Assembly (NCBI RefSeq): GCF_018455725.1
Contig: NZ_JAHCLR010000014.1
Location: 1 to 64,000 of the forward strand
Direction: 5' to 3'
Source: Mycolicibacter acidiphilus
GTDB taxonomy: Bacteria; Actinomycetota; Actinomycetes; Mycobacteriales; Mycobacteriaceae
DNA length: 64,000 bases
The notes under the pieces are model-generated. The model saw nothing but the letters and a program-made list of their open reading frames with translations, was not told the DNA's origin and did not search any database. Each line of letters opens with the position of its first letter. Position 1 is the first letter of the stretch. A program made the translations under genes and the position numbers. Shown here piece after piece: positions 23,236 to 33,687 of this stretch.

Positions 23236-24963
23236 ATGGACAGCCAGCGCAGGCTGGTTCAGCGCATCGAGCGCAAGCTCGAATCCGCCGTTGAGGATGC
23301 CTTCGCCCGAGTCTTCGGCGGGGAGGTGCTGCCCGAGGAAGTGGAGGCCGCATTGCGCCGCGAAGCGGCCGCCGAGGTCCGGGCGGTGGCCGGCAATCAG
23401 CTTTTGGCGCCCAACGACTACGTCATTACCCTCGCTACCGATGACTACGAGAACGTGAGCGCCGACCAGGATTTGACGGCGGATGCCTTCGCTCGGCATT
23501 TGGCCGGATACATCGGCGAACAGGGGTGGCAAACGTATGGTGATGTAGTTGTCCGGTTCGTGCAGGCGGAGAGTCTGCGCACCGGTCAGGTTCGAGCCCG
23601 GGGAGCCGTCAACCCCGACGCCGGCACCCACCCGCCGAGCAGTGATTCCATCCCGCCCCGACCCGAGCATGCGGCCACCGCAGAACCAGGAGTACCACCG
23701 ATGACCGACAACCCGAGCTACCCCGGCGCCCACGGGCAGGACCGACCCGCCGACGACTACTACGACGCGCGCTACGGACGGCAGGACGACCCGCGGAGCC
23801 AGGAGCCCCGGGGTCCCTACCCGCCGGAGCCGGACCCGTTCTCGCCGGACCCGCGCGGCGGCTACCCCGACCAGGGGCAGGGCGGTGGCTACCCCGATCA
23901 GGGGCAGGGCGGTTACGGCGCACCGCCGCGGCGGCCCGAACAGGGCGGTTACCCGCCCCAGGGCGGCGGCTACAACCAGTCCTACGAGCAGCGCCCACCG
24001 AGCGGCTACGGCGCGCCCGGCGGTTACGACCAGGGCTACCCCGCCCAGCAGCCGGCCCCCGGATACGGCCCGGGCGGCGGCGCTCAGCCCGGTTACGGCG
24101 ACCACGGCGGCGACTATGACCGTCCGTCGGACCGCCCGTCGGACCGACCCGCCCCGCGGCACGACGACTACGGCTACCCGGATCAGGGCGGCCCGTCGTA
24201 CCCCGACCAGGGCGGTTCGGCCTACGGCCGGCAGGACTACAACCAGCCCAGCAGCCAGCCCGACTACGGCCAGGCCGCTGGCCAGCAGGATTACGGCCAG
24301 GCCGGTGGCCAGCAGGATTACGGCCAGTTCGGTGGCCAGCAGGATTACGGCCAGGCCGGTGGCCAGCAGGATTACGGCCAGTTCGGTGGCCAGCAGGATT
24401 ACGGCCAGGCCGGTGGCCAGCAGGATTACGGCCAGTTCGGTGGCCAGCAGGATTACGGCCAGGCCGGTGGCCAGCAGGATTACGGCCAGCCCGACTACGG
24501 CCAGCCCGACTACGGCCAGCAGGACTACAACCAGCAGGACTACAACCAGCAGGGTGGGCAGCAGGACTACCGCTACCCCGACGCGCAGGGCGGCGGCGGT
24601 GGCAGCTACGACTACGGCCAGCCGCCCGCGGCCGGCGGCTATGACGGCGGCTACGGCCAGCGCGGCTACTCGGCGCCGGCGGCGGTCACCCTGCAGCTCG
24701 ACGACGGCAGCGGCCGCACCTACCAGCTGCAGACCGGCACGAACGTGATCGGCCGCGGCCAGGACGCCCAGTTCCGGCTGCCGGACACCGGGGTTTCCCG
24801 GCGCCACTTGGAGATCCGCTGGGACGGCCGGGTGGCCCTGCTCTCCGACCTCAACTCCACGAACGGCACCACCGTCAACAACGCACCGGTTCAGGAGTGG
24901 CAGTTGGCCGACGGCGACGTCATCCGGGTGGGCCACTCCGAGATCATCGTCCGGGTGCACTGA
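23236..24963 (+). CDS. fhaA: FHA domain signalling scaffold FhaA with expanded Gln/Tyr/Gly repeat
   Basis: A 575-residue cytoplasmic protein, substrate and partner of PknB/PknA that controls polar and septal wall synthesis and binds phosphorylated CwlM and the MurJ pseudokinase domain. Residues 1-125 are the DUF3662 domain ([19 protein letters not shown]). Residues ~130-480 are a Tyr/Gln/Gly/Pro-rich disordered linker holding a near-perfect tandem repeat (see 24280-24489). Residues ~484-575 are the FHA domain, with phosphothreonine-binding residues in GRG, SRRH and STNG. The ATG at 23236 agrees with the Mtb start; a GTG one codon earlier is possible. First gene of the fhaA-pknB set. Confidence 0.96.
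   Translation: MDSQRRLVQRIERKLESAVEDAFARVFGGEVLPEEVEAALRREAAAEVRAVAGNQLLAPNDYVITLATDDYENVSADQDLTADAFARHLAGYIGEQGWQTYGDVVVRFVQAESLRTGQVRARGAVNPDAGTHPPSSDSIPPRPEHAATAEPGVPPMTDNPSYPGAHGQDRPADDYYDARYGRQDDPRSQEPRGPYPPEPDPFSPDPRGGYPDQGQGGGYPDQGQGGYGAPPRRPEQGGYPPQGGGYNQSYEQRPPSGYGAPGGYDQGYPAQQPAPGYGPGGGAQPGYGDHGGDYDRPSDRPSDRPAPRHDDYGYPDQGGPSYPDQGGSAYGRQDYNQPSSQPDYGQAAGQQDYGQAGGQQDYGQFGGQQDYGQAGGQQDYGQFGGQQDYGQAGGQQDYGQFGGQQDYGQAGGQQDYGQPDYGQPDYGQQDYNQQDYNQQGGQQDYRYPDAQGGGGGSYDYGQPPAAGGYDGGYGQRGYSAPAAVTLQLDDGSGRTYQLQTGTNVIGRGQDAQFRLPDTGVSRRHLEIRWDGRVALLSDLNSTNGTTVNNAPVQEWQLADGDVIRVGHSEIIVRVH
24280..24489 (+). repeat. 27-bp tandem repeat in fhaA (8 units)
   Basis: Units start at 24280, 24307, 24334, 24361, 24388, 24415, 24442 and 24469 (the last ends at 24489). 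Each encodes GQQDYGQ-x-G; x alternates Ala (GCC) and Phe (TTC), giving a 54-bp higher-order period. Unit sequences are identical apart from that codon, which points to recent expansion by slippage or unequal exchange. Confidence 0.95.
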
Positions 24964-25102
24964 GGCCCGCCGAATAATCCGCCGCCGTCGAAGGCAGGCC
25001 GCTTTGTCCTACGTCGACCGGCATCAAAGTATCGTGACCTTGCCGATGTGCGCTCCCGTGACGTGCACGACCCGGAACGCACGAGAACGGAGGGGACGCC
25101 GG

Positions 25103-25570
25103 ATGCAGGGACTGGTACTGCAACTGACGCGTGCCGGATTTCTGACGCTGCTGTGGCTGTTCATCTGGTCCGTGCTGCGCGTGCTGCGGACCGACATCTA
25201 CGCGCCCACCGGCGCGGTGATGGTGCGCCGCGGATTGTCGATCCGGGGTGTGCTGCTGCCGTCCCGCGGGCAGAACGCCACGGCGCGCCACCTGGTGGTC
25301 ACCGAGGGGCCGCTGACCGGGTCCCGCATCGCGCTCACCGATCAGCCGGTGCTGATCGGCCGGGCCGACGACTCCGCCCTGGTGCTCACCGACGACTACG
25401 CGTCGTCGCGGCACGCCCGACTGTCTCCACGGGGGTCTGAATGGTATGTCGAGGACTTGGGCTCGACCAACGGCACCTACCTTGACAGGGTGAAGGTGAC
25501 CACAGCGATACGGGTGCCCATCGGAACGCCGATCCGGATCGGCAAGACCGCAATCGAGCTCCGCCGGTGA
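25103..25570 (+). CDS. fhaB: FHA domain membrane protein FhaB (FipA)
   Basis: A 155-residue protein, the same length as in Mtb. An N-terminal transmembrane segment (residues ~8-28) precedes a cytoplasmic FHA domain (LIGRADDS, SSRHARL, STNGTYLD). FhaB binds phosphothreonine, is a PknA/PknB substrate and has been tied to FtsZ/FtsQ at the septum. The ATG at 25103 follows GGAGG; earlier in-frame codons have no homologous sequence. The TGA overlaps the pstP GTG by 4 bp. The 139-bp gap after fhaA may hold a separate promoter. Confidence 0.95.
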   Translation: MQGLVLQLTRAGFLTLLWLFIWSVLRVLRTDIYAPTGAVMVRRGLSIRGVLLPSRGQNATARHLVVTEGPLTGSRIALTDQPVLIGRADDSALVLTDDYASSRHARLSPRGSEWYVEDLGSTNGTYLDRVKVTTAIRVPIGTPIRIGKTAIELRR

Positions 25571-26982
25571 ACCTGGTACTGCGATACGCCGCGCGCAGCG
25601 ACCGCGGCCTGGTGCGCTCCAACAACGAGGACTCGGTGTACGCCGGGCCCCGGCTGCTGGCGCTGGCCGACGGCATGGGCGGGCACGCGGCCGGTGAGGT
25701 CGCCTCCCAGCTGGTGATCGCCGCCCTGGCCCACCTCGACGACGACGAGCCCGGCGGTGACCTGCTGGCCAAGCTGGAGACGGCGGTGGGGGAGGGCAAC
25801 GCGGCGATCGCCGGATACGTCGAGGAGCACCCCGAACTCGAGGGCATGGGCACGACGCTGACCACGATCCTGTTCGCCCCGCCGCGGCTGGGCCTGGCCC
25901 ACGTCGGCGACTCCCGCGGCTACCTGCTGCGCGACGGCGAACTCACCCAGATCACCAAGGACGACACCTTCGTCCAGACGCTGGTCGACGAGGGCCGGAT
26001 CACGCTGGAGGAGGCGCACAGCCATCCGCAACGGTCGCTGATCATGCGGGCGCTCACCGGCCACGAGGTGGAACCGACGCTGACCATGCGCGAGGCGCAG
26101 GCCGGGGACCGGTACCTGCTCTGCTCCGACGGGCTGTCGGACCCGGTCAGCACCGAGACCATCCACGAGGCGCTGGAGATCCCCGACGTCAACGACTGCG
26201 CGCTGCGGCTGATCGAACTGGCGTTGCGCGGCGGCGGCCCCGACAACGTCACCGTGGTGGTGGCCGACGTCGTCGACGTCGACTACGGCCAGACCCAGCC
26301 GATCCTGGCCGGCGCGGTCTCCGACGACGAGGAGCACCTGGTCGCGCTGGACACCGCCGCCGGCCGCGCCTCGGCGATCTCGCCGCGCAAGGTCGTCGCC
26401 AAGCATCCACTGCCGCAGATCGAGGTGCACGCCCGGCCGCCCCGCTCCAAGCGCCGCAAGTTCATCCTGGCGGCACTGGTGCTGGCGGTGCTGGTCACCG
26501 GGCTGGTGGTCGGCAACGTGATCATCCGCACCAACTACTACGTCACCGCCTACGGCGGCACGGTGGCGATCATGCGCGGGGTGCAGGGCTCGATCCTCGG
26601 CATGCCGCTGCAGCAGCCCTACCTGCTGGGCTGCCTCGACGGTCGCGGCGACCTGGTGCAGATCAGTTACAAGCAGTCCGGCGACAACCTGGACTGCCGG
26701 CTGATGACCCTGCAGGATCTGCGGCCACCGGCCCGCCAGCAGGTGTCCAACGGCCTGCCCGCCGGCACCCTGGACGACGCGATCGCCCAGCTGCGCAACC
26801 TGGCCCGCGACTCGCTGCTGCCGCCGTGCGCGTCGCCGAAGACCGGCTCGTCGAACACCCCGAAAGCCAACCCGGACCAGCCGGCCGGGGGAGCACCCGG
26901 CGCCGCGGCGCCCCAGCCGTCCAACCCGACCAGCGCACCGGCGGCCCCTGGGCCGGGAATCGACTGCCGGGCGGTCTCATGA
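25567..26982 (+). CDS. pstP: PP2C-type Ser/Thr protein phosphatase PstP
   Basis: A 471-residue membrane phosphatase, the only PP2C opposing the Ser/Thr kinases in related species; it dephosphorylates PknA/PknB, FhaB, CwlM and others. The catalytic domain (1-240) has the metal-binding motifs ADGMGGH (from A34, D35), GDSRGYLLRD, CSDGLSD and GGPDNVT. A transmembrane helix at ~298-320 leads to an extracytoplasmic domain with four cysteines and a Pro/Ala-rich end finishing GIDCRAVS. GTG start overlapping the fhaB stop; the stop overlaps the rodA start (ATGA). Confidence 0.96.
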   Translation: MNLVLRYAARSDRGLVRSNNEDSVYAGPRLLALADGMGGHAAGEVASQLVIAALAHLDDDEPGGDLLAKLETAVGEGNAAIAGYVEEHPELEGMGTTLTTILFAPPRLGLAHVGDSRGYLLRDGELTQITKDDTFVQTLVDEGRITLEEAHSHPQRSLIMRALTGHEVEPTLTMREAQAGDRYLLCSDGLSDPVSTETIHEALEIPDVNDCALRLIELALRGGGPDNVTVVVADVVDVDYGQTQPILAGAVSDDEEHLVALDTAAGRASAISPRKVVAKHPLPQIEVHARPPRSKRRKFILAALVLAVLVTGLVVGNVIIRTNYYVTAYGGTVAIMRGVQGSILGMPLQQPYLLGCLDGRGDLVQISYKQSGDNLDCRLMTLQDLRPPARQQVSNGLPAGTLDDAIAQLRNLARDSLLPPCASPKTGSSNTPKANPDQPAGGAPGAAAPQPSNPTSAPAAPGPGIDCRAVS

Positions 26983-28388
26983 CGACAGAGCTGCAACCCG
27001 CGGTCACGCTGACGCCGGTGCTCCCGGATCGTCGTAACGCCGAACTGCTGCTGCTGTTCTTCGCCACCACGATCACGACGGTGGCACTACTGATCGTCGA
27101 AGCCAACCACGAGAACGGCGTCCGGTGGGATCTCGCCGGGTACACGGCGGCGTTCCTGGTGCTGGCGGTCGCCGCCCACCTGGCGATCCGGCACTGGGCC
27201 CGCTACGCCGACCCGCTGCTGCTGCCGGTGGTGGCGCTGCTCAACGGGCTCGGGCTGGTGATGATCCACCGGATCGATCTGGGAATCACCGCCGACGGGG
27301 CCGAGTCGCACACCGGCGCCGGTGCGCAGCTGCTGTGGACCCTGGTCGGGGTCGGCGCGTTCACCGCGGTGCTGGTGCTGCTCAAAGACCACCGCCACCT
27401 GTCCAGCAGCGGGTACGTCTGCGGCCTGGCCGGCCTGGTGCTGCTGGTGATTCCCGCCCTGCTGCCGGCGTCACTGTCCGAGCAGCAGGGCGCCAAGATC
27501 TGGATCCGCCTGCCCGGCTTCTCGATTCAGCCGGCGGAGTTCTCCAAGATCCTGCTGCTGATCTTCTTCGCCTCGGTGCTGGTGGCCAAGCGGCGGCTGT
27601 TCACCAGCGCCGGCAAGCACGTGCTGGGCATGAACCTGCCGCGCCCCCGCGACCTGGCGCCGCTGCTGGCCGCCTGGGTGATCGCGGTCGGGGTGATGGT
27701 GCTGGAGAAGGACCTCGGCACCTCGCTGCTGCTGTACACGTCGTTCCTGGTGGTGGTGTACCTCGCCACCCGCCGGCTCAGCTGGACGGTGCTGGGGCTG
27801 CTGCTGTTCGCGGTGGGCAGCATCGTCGCCTACTTCCTGTTCGGCCACGTCCGGGTGCGGGTGCAGACCTGGCTGGATCCGTTCGCCGACCCCGACGGCA
27901 CCGGCTACCAGATGGTGCAGTCGCTGTTCAGCTTCGCGACCGGGGGCATCTTCGGCACCGGCCTGGGCAACGGGCAGCCCGACTACGTGCCGGCCGCGTC
28001 GACGGACTTCATCATCGCCGCGTTCGGTGAGGAGTTGGGCCTGGTCGGGCTGGCCGGCGTCCTGATCCTGTACACGATCGTGATCGTGCGGGGCATGCGC
28101 ACCGCGATCGCGGTGCGCGACAGCTTCGGCAAACTGCTCGCGGCGGGCCTCTCCGCCACGCTGGGCATCCAGCTGTTCATCGTGGTCGGCGGCGTCACCA
28201 AGCTGATCCCGCTGACCGGGCTGACCACCCCGTGGCTGTCCTACGGGGGGTCATCGCTGCTGGCCAACTATGTGCTGCTGGCGATCGTGCTGCGCGTCTC
28301 GCACGCGGCCCGCCGGCCGCTGAGCACCCGGCAGATCTCGCCGGCCGGCCGCGGCGACACCGGGACGGCGGTGATCGAGCGGATATGA
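26979..28388 (+). CDS. rodA: SEDS-family peptidoglycan glycosyltransferase RodA
   Basis: A 469-residue integral membrane protein with about 12 helices, FtsW/RodA/SpoVE family, same length as Mtb RodA. It polymerises lipid II into glycan strands together with its class B PBP partner PbpA, encoded next. Family motifs are present: the loop RLPGFSIQPAEFSK, VLEKDLGTSLLL with the catalytic-type Asp, DFIIAAFGEELG and the terminal LTTPWLSYGGSSL. Overlaps both neighbours by 4 bp, so expression is coupled to pstP and pbpA. Confidence 0.96.
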   Translation: MTTELQPAVTLTPVLPDRRNAELLLLFFATTITTVALLIVEANHENGVRWDLAGYTAAFLVLAVAAHLAIRHWARYADPLLLPVVALLNGLGLVMIHRIDLGITADGAESHTGAGAQLLWTLVGVGAFTAVLVLLKDHRHLSSSGYVCGLAGLVLLVIPALLPASLSEQQGAKIWIRLPGFSIQPAEFSKILLLIFFASVLVAKRRLFTSAGKHVLGMNLPRPRDLAPLLAAWVIAVGVMVLEKDLGTSLLLYTSFLVVVYLATRRLSWTVLGLLLFAVGSIVAYFLFGHVRVRVQTWLDPFADPDGTGYQMVQSLFSFATGGIFGTGLGNGQPDYVPAASTDFIIAAFGEELGLVGLAGVLILYTIVIVRGMRTAIAVRDSFGKLLAAGLSATLGIQLFIVVGGVTKLIPLTGLTTPWLSYGGSSLLANYVLLAIVLRVSHAARRPLSTRQISPAGRGDTGTAVIERI

Positions 28389-29863
28389 ACACTTCGTTGC
28401 GTCGGGTCACGATGGCCCTGATGGCGCTGGTCGTGCTGCTGCTGGCCAACGCCACCCTCACCCAGGTCTTCACCGCCGACGGGTTGCGCGCCGACCCGCG
28501 CAACCAGCGGGTGCTGCTCGACGAGTACTCCCGGCAGCGCGGTCAGATCACCGCCGCCGGGCAGCTGCTGGCGTATTCGGTGGGCACCGACGACCGGATC
28601 AAATACCAGCGGATCTACCCCGACCCGGCGGTGTACGCCCCGGTCACCGGCTTCTACTCGCTGCGCTACTCCAGCAGCGGGCTGGAGCGCGCCGAGGACA
28701 GCGTGCTCAACGGGTCCGATCCACGACTGTTCGGCGTGCGGCTGGCCGATTTCTTCACCGGCCGCAGCCCGCGCGGCGGCAGCGTGGAGACGACGATCGT
28801 CCCGCGGATGCAGCAGGCCGGCTGGGATGCGATGCAGCGGGGTTGCGCCGGCGGCTGCCGCGGCGCGGTGGTGGCGCTGGAGCCCGCCTCCGGCAAGATC
28901 CTGTCGCTGGTCTCGGCGCCCTCCTACGACCCCAATCTGCTGTCCTCCCACGACTCGGCGGAGCAGGGCGAGGCGTGGCAGCGGCTGCGCGACAACCCGG
29001 CGTCGCCGCTGACGAACCGCGCGGTCAGCGAGACCTACCCGCCCGGTTCGACGTTCAAGGTGATCACCACCGCGGCGGCGCTGCAGGCCGGTATCGACGT
29101 CAACGAGCAGTTGACGGCCGCGCCGCGGATCCCGCTGCCGGACAGCACGGTGGCGCTGGAGAACTTCGGCGGCGCCGCCTGCGACCCCCACGAGCGGACA
29201 GTGCCGCTGCGGGTGGCGTTCGCCCGGTCCTGCAACACCGCGTTCGTGCAGCTGGGCATCCGGACCGGCGCCGACGCGCTGCGCAGCACCGCGCGGGCCT
29301 TCGGGCTGGACACCGCCGTCGACCCGGTCCCGCTGCAGGTGGCCGAATCGACCGTCGGCCCGATCACCGATGCCGCTGCGCTGGGGATGACGAGCATCGG
29401 CCAGAAGGATGTGGCGGTGACGCCGCTGAGCAACGCCCTGATCGCGGCGACCGTCGCGAACGGCGGGGTGACGATGGCGCCCTACCTGGTCGACGGACTC
29501 GACGGTCCCGACCTGACGACCATCTCCTCGACCGGACCGCGGGAGCTGCGGCGTGCGGTGTCCCCGCAGGTCGCGGCTAAGCTGACGGAGCTGATGATCG
29601 ATGCGGAGAAAGGCACACGCCAGGAGGGGGCCATACCCGGCGTGGTGATCGCCTCCAAGACCGGGACCGCCGAGCACGGCGCCAACCCGCAACGCACCCC
29701 GCCGCACGCGTGGTACATCGCGTTCGCCCCGGCCCAGGCCCCGAAGGTGGCGGTGGCCGTGGTGGTCGAGGACGGCGGGGACCGGCTGGACGCCACCGGC
29801 GGTTCACTGGCCGCGCCGATCGGCCGCGCCGTCATCCAGGCAGCCCTGCAGGGGCGGCCATGA
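28385..29863 (+). CDS. pbpA: Class B penicillin-binding protein PbpA
   Basis: A 492-residue transpeptidase anchored by an N-terminal helix (residues 8-25). Catalytic motifs are S222-T-F-K225, S282-C-N284 and K425-T-G427, nearly the same numbering as Mtb PbpA. It crosslinks peptidoglycan with RodA and is needed for elongation and septation; it is a PknB-linked protein. Two Cys in QRGCAGGC (154, 158) precede the transpeptidase domain. ATGA overlaps at both ends tie it to rodA and pknA. Confidence 0.96.
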   Translation: MNTSLRRVTMALMALVVLLLANATLTQVFTADGLRADPRNQRVLLDEYSRQRGQITAAGQLLAYSVGTDDRIKYQRIYPDPAVYAPVTGFYSLRYSSSGLERAEDSVLNGSDPRLFGVRLADFFTGRSPRGGSVETTIVPRMQQAGWDAMQRGCAGGCRGAVVALEPASGKILSLVSAPSYDPNLLSSHDSAEQGEAWQRLRDNPASPLTNRAVSETYPPGSTFKVITTAAALQAGIDVNEQLTAAPRIPLPDSTVALENFGGAACDPHERTVPLRVAFARSCNTAFVQLGIRTGADALRSTARAFGLDTAVDPVPLQVAESTVGPITDAAALGMTSIGQKDVAVTPLSNALIAATVANGGVTMAPYLVDGLDGPDLTTISSTGPRELRRAVSPQVAAKLTELMIDAEKGTRQEGAIPGVVIASKTGTAEHGANPQRTPPHAWYIAFAPAQAPKVAVAVVVEDGGDRLDATGGSLAAPIGRAVIQAALQGRP

Positions 29864-31071
29864 GTCCTCAGGTGGGAGCGGCGCTCGCCGGGCGCTACCG
29901 ATTGCAGCGGCTGATCGCCACCGGCGGCATGGGCCAGGTGTGGGAAGCGGTCGACAACCGGCTCGGCCGGCGGGTCGCGGTGAAGGTGCTCAAGCCGGAG
30001 TTCTCCTCCGACCCGGAGTTCATCGAGCGGTTCCGGGCGGAGGCCCGCAACACCGCGATGCTGAACCATCCCGGCATCGCGGCCGTCCACGACTACGGCG
30101 AGACCGAACTCGACGGCGAGGGCCGCACCGCGTTCCTGGTCATGGAGCTGGTCAACGGCGAACCGCTGAACTCGGTGCTCAAGCGCACCGGGCGGCTGTC
30201 GCTGCGGCATGCGCTGGACATGCTCGAACAGACCGGCCGGGCGCTGCAGGTCGCGCACAGCGCCGGCCTGGTGCACCGCGACGTCAAGCCGGGCAACATC
30301 ATGATCACGCCCACCGGCCAGGTGAAGATCACGGACTTCGGCATCGCCAAGGCGGTCGACGCCGCGCCGGTCACCCAGACCGGAATGGTGATGGGCACCG
30401 CGCAGTACATCGCGCCGGAGCAGGCGCTGGGCCAGGACGCCACCGCTGCCAGTGACGTGTACTCGCTGGGGGTCGTCGGCTACGAGGTGCTGTCCGGGCG
30501 ACGGCCGTTCACCGGCGACGGCGCCCTGACCGTCGCGATGAAGCACATCAAGGAGCCGCCGCCACCGCTGCCGGCGGAACTGCCGCCCAACGTGCGGGAA
30601 CTGATCGAGATCACGCTGGCCAAGAACCCCGGTATGCGATACCGCAGCGGCGGTCCGTTCGCCGACGCGGTCGCCGCGGTCCGGTCCGGCCGCCGACCGC
30701 CGCGTCCCAGCCAGTCGATGCCGCCGGGGCGCGCCGCGCCGTCGTCGATCCCGTCCGGCACGGCGGCCACCCGGGTCGCACCGCCGGTGTCGGCCCGGGC
30801 CACCGCCGCCCGGCGGGCGAGCACCGGCAACCACCGGCCGCCGGCGCCGGCGCGACGCACGTTCACCGCCGGTCAGCGCGCGCTGCTGTGGGCGGCCGGC
30901 GTGCTGGGCACCCTGGCGATCGTGATCGCCGTGCTGATCGTGGTGAACGCGAAGAGCCCGGGCGGCTCACTGGCGCCGGCCACCCCGACCGTCACCGAGA
31001 CCACCACACCGTCGGCCACCTCATCCGACACGGCACCGCCCGCTCACCCCTCCGGATGGACGCTTCGATGA
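29860..31071 (+). CDS. pknA: Ser/Thr protein kinase PknA
   Basis: A 403-residue transmembrane kinase, essential in Mtb, controlling cell shape and division. The kinase domain (13-275) has Lys42, catalytic HRD Asp141, DFG Asp159 and activation-loop Thr172/Thr174. A Pro/Arg-rich juxtamembrane segment, a TM at ~345-365 and a short Thr/Ser-rich external tail follow. No PASTA domains. About 30 residues shorter than I recall for the Mtb protein, mainly in the linker and tail. Overlaps pbpA and pknB by 4 bp each. Confidence 0.96.
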   Translation: MSPQVGAALAGRYRLQRLIATGGMGQVWEAVDNRLGRRVAVKVLKPEFSSDPEFIERFRAEARNTAMLNHPGIAAVHDYGETELDGEGRTAFLVMELVNGEPLNSVLKRTGRLSLRHALDMLEQTGRALQVAHSAGLVHRDVKPGNIMITPTGQVKITDFGIAKAVDAAPVTQTGMVMGTAQYIAPEQALGQDATAASDVYSLGVVGYEVLSGRRPFTGDGALTVAMKHIKEPPPPLPAELPPNVRELIEITLAKNPGMRYRSGGPFADAVAAVRSGRRPPRPSQSMPPGRAAPSSIPSGTAATRVAPPVSARATAARRASTGNHRPPAPARRTFTAGQRALLWAAGVLGTLAIVIAVLIVVNAKSPGGSLAPATPTVTETTTPSATSSDTAPPAHPSGWTLR

Positions 31072-32945
31072 CCACCCCGCAGCGACTCTCCGACCGCTAC
31101 GAACTCGGTGAGATCCTCGGGTTCGGCGGAATGTCGGAGGTGCACCGCGCCGTCGACACCCGCCTGCACCGGGATGTCGCGGTCAAGGTGCTGCGCGCCG
31201 ACCTGGCCCGCGACCCTAGCTTCTACCTGCGGTTCCGCCGGGAAGCGCAGAATGCCGCCGCGCTGAACCACCCGGCGATCGTCGCGGTGTACGACACCGG
31301 GGAGGCCGACACCCCGGCCGGCCCGCTGCCCTACATCGTGATGGAACTGGTCGAGGGCGTCACCCTGCGCGACATCGTGCACAGCGACGGCCCGATGCCG
31401 CCGATGCGGGCGATGGAGGTGATCGCGGACGCCTGCCAGGCGCTGAACTTCAGCCACCAGCACGGCATCATCCACCGCGACGTCAAGCCGGCGAACATCA
31501 TGATCGACAAGCACAACGCGGTGAAGGTGATGGACTTCGGGATCGCCCGCGCGATCTCCGACGCCGGCAACAGCATGACCCAGACGGCGGCGGTGATCGG
31601 CACCGCGCAGTACCTGTCACCCGAGCAGGCCCGCGGCGAGACCGTCGATGCCCGCTCCGACGTGTACTCGCTGGGCTGCGTGCTCTACGAAGTCCTCACC
31701 GGCGAAGCGCCGTTCGTCGGCGACTCCCCGGTCGCGGTGGCCTACCAGCATGTCCGGGAGGACCCGGTGCCGCCGTCGCAGCGCCACCCGGGCCTGCCCG
31801 CCGATCTGGACGCCGTGGTGCTCAAGGCGCTGGCGAAGAATCCGGACAACCGCTATCAGACGGCCGCCGAGATGCGCGCCGACCTGGTCCGGGTCCACAG
31901 CGGCGAGCGGCCCGAGGCGCCGCGGGTGCTGACCGAGGCCGATCGTGCGTCGATGCTGGCCCCGCACCGGCGCGGTGAGGACGGCAGCCCGCGCACCGAC
32001 CCGCTGCCCCGCACGCACCTCGACTTCACCAGTGAGCGGCCCGGGTCGATCGGCCGGTGGCTGGTGGCCGCGGCGGTGCTGGCGGTGCTGACCGTGCTCG
32101 TCACGGTGTCGATCAACAGCTTCGGCGGCCGGATGCACAAGATTCAGGTGCCCGACGTGCACGGGCAGTCGTCGATGGACGCGATCGCCGAGCTGCAGAA
32201 GCGCGGCTTCAAGACCCGCACCGAGCAGCAGGCCGATTCGACCGTCCCGCCGGACCACGTGATCAGCACCGATCCACCGGCCAACGCACCGGCGAACAAG
32301 GGTGACCGGATCACCGTCAACGTCTCCTACGGCCCGGAGCAGCGACAGCTGCCCGATGTGGCGTCGCTGAGTTACGCCGACGCGGTCAAGAAGCTGACCG
32401 CCGCCGGGTTCGGGAAGTTCAAGCAGGTGGATTCACCGTCCACCCCGGAGTTGAAGGACAAGGTGGTCGGGACGAACCCGGCGGCCAACCAGACGACCGC
32501 GATCACCAATGAGATCGTCATCGTGATCGGTACCGGGCCCGCCGCCAAGCCGGTGCCCGACGTCACGGGCCAGTCGGTGGACCTGGCCCGCAAGAACCTG
32601 ACCGTCTACGGCTTCACCAAGATCACCGAGGTGACGGTGGACAGCCCCCGGCCGGCCGGCGAGGTGATCGGCACCGGCCCGCCCGGCGGCGACACCGTGC
32701 CGATCGACTCGGTGATCGAGCTGCGGGTGTCCCGCGGCAACCAGTTCGTCATGCCGGACCTGTCCGGGATGTTCTGGACCGACGCCGAACCGCAACTGCG
32801 GGCACTGGGGTGGACCGGGATGCTGGTGAAGGGCGCCGATGTCGACGCCGGTGGCCAGGGGCACAACCGGGTGATCTTCCAGAGTCCGGGTGCCGGGCAG
32901 GGCGCCAACCTCGACGGCAACATCACCCTGCGCTTCGGGCAGTGA
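31068..32945 (+). CDS. pknB: PASTA-domain Ser/Thr protein kinase PknB
   Basis: A 625-residue transmembrane receptor kinase that senses muropeptides or lipid II and phosphorylates CwlM, FhaA, MurJ (pseudokinase region), PbpA-RodA partners and others. The kinase domain (11-275) has Lys40, HRD Asp138, DFG Asp156 and activation-loop Thr171/Thr173. A TM at ~331-350 leads to four PASTA domains beginning at VPDVHG, LPDVAS, VPDVTG and MPDLSG. The ATG at 31068 matches the Mtb start ([16 protein letters not shown]) and overlaps the pknA stop. Last gene of the operon, convergent with trpG. Confidence 0.97.
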   Translation: MTTPQRLSDRYELGEILGFGGMSEVHRAVDTRLHRDVAVKVLRADLARDPSFYLRFRREAQNAAALNHPAIVAVYDTGEADTPAGPLPYIVMELVEGVTLRDIVHSDGPMPPMRAMEVIADACQALNFSHQHGIIHRDVKPANIMIDKHNAVKVMDFGIARAISDAGNSMTQTAAVIGTAQYLSPEQARGETVDARSDVYSLGCVLYEVLTGEAPFVGDSPVAVAYQHVREDPVPPSQRHPGLPADLDAVVLKALAKNPDNRYQTAAEMRADLVRVHSGERPEAPRVLTEADRASMLAPHRRGEDGSPRTDPLPRTHLDFTSERPGSIGRWLVAAAVLAVLTVLVTVSINSFGGRMHKIQVPDVHGQSSMDAIAELQKRGFKTRTEQQADSTVPPDHVISTDPPANAPANKGDRITVNVSYGPEQRQLPDVASLSYADAVKKLTAAGFGKFKQVDSPSTPELKDKVVGTNPAANQTTAITNEIVIVIGTGPAAKPVPDVTGQSVDLARKNLTVYGFTKITEVTVDSPRPAGEVIGTGPPGGDTVPIDSVIELRVSRGNQFVMPDLSGMFWTDAEPQLRALGWTGMLVKGADVDAGGQGHNRVIFQSPGAGQGANLDGNITLRFGQ

Positions 32946-32967
32946 CCCCGCAGCTGCTCGGCGGCGG

Positions 32968-33663
32968 CTACGGCGCGCTGACCGGTGCGGGCGGTCGGAC
33001 CGTGCGTACCGTCGCGGCCAGTTCCGCCTCCAGGCCGCGCACCCGCTCGTCGAGCGCGGCGGCGCCGCCGGCGTAGCCGCAGTCGCCCAGCCAGTTGGCC
33101 AGCATCCGGTGGCCGCCCTCGGTGAGGATGGACTCCGGGTGGAACTGCACGCCGTGGATCGGCAGGTCGGTGTGGCGCACCGCCATGATCACGCCGCCCC
33201 GGGTGCGGGCGGTGACCTCCAGCTCGGCCGGCAGAGTCTCGGGCAGGATCGTCAGCGAGTGGTAGCGGGTCGCGGTGAACGGGTCGGGGACACCCTTGAG
33301 CACGCCGGTGTCACTGTGGAACACCGTGCTGGTCTTGCCGTGCAGCAGTTCCGGCGCCCGGTCGACGGTGGCGCCGAACGCGACGCCGATGGCCTGGTGG
33401 CCCAGGCAGACGCCCAACAGTGGCACCCGTGCCGCGGCGCAGGCGCGGACCAGGCCGATCGAGGCTCCGGCGCGCTCGGGCGTACCCGGCCCGGGGCTGA
33501 GCAGCACCCCGTCGAACTCGGCCGCCACCCGGTCCAGGGCGGCCGCATCGGCCAGCCGGGCGTCGTCGTTGCGCCACACCGTCGCCGTCACGCCCAACTG
33601 GCCCAGGTACTGCACCAGGTTGAACACAAAGCTGTCGTAGTTGTCGACGACCAGAATCCGCAC
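32968..33663 (-). CDS. trpG: Glutamine amidotransferase of anthranilate/aminodeoxychorismate synthase (TrpG/PabA)
   Basis: A 231-residue class I glutamine amidotransferase that supplies ammonia to TrpE and/or PabB for tryptophan and folate synthesis. The triad is Cys86 (GVCLGHQAIG), His175 and Glu177 (FHPESIL). Residues after ~200 are an extension containing LDERVRGLEAELAATVRTV, usual for this mycobacterial position. GTG start with a weak ribosome site. It lies in the same place as Mtb Rv0013, convergent with pknB (22-bp gap) and 24 bp downstream of the DUF881 gene. Confidence 0.92.
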   Translation of the reverse strand: MRILVVDNYDSFVFNLVQYLGQLGVTATVWRNDDARLADAAALDRVAAEFDGVLLSPGPGTPERAGASIGLVRACAAARVPLLGVCLGHQAIGVAFGATVDRAPELLHGKTSTVFHSDTGVLKGVPDPFTATRYHSLTILPETLPAELEVTARTRGGVIMAVRHTDLPIHGVQFHPESILTEGGHRMLANWLGDCGYAGGAAALDERVRGLEAELAATVRTVRPPAPVSAP

Positions 33664-33687
33664 GACTGTCAGGCTACCGTCGCGGGA

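Noticed and set aside
24280-24489. CRISPR array
   Set aside because: The repeats are contiguous 27-bp coding units without spacers, in frame in fhaA.
23209-24960. Minus-strand frame opposite fhaA with hydrophobic Val/Leu repeats, resembling a membrane protein
   Set aside because: The repeats are just the reverse complement of the fhaA tandem units; no start signal or homology.
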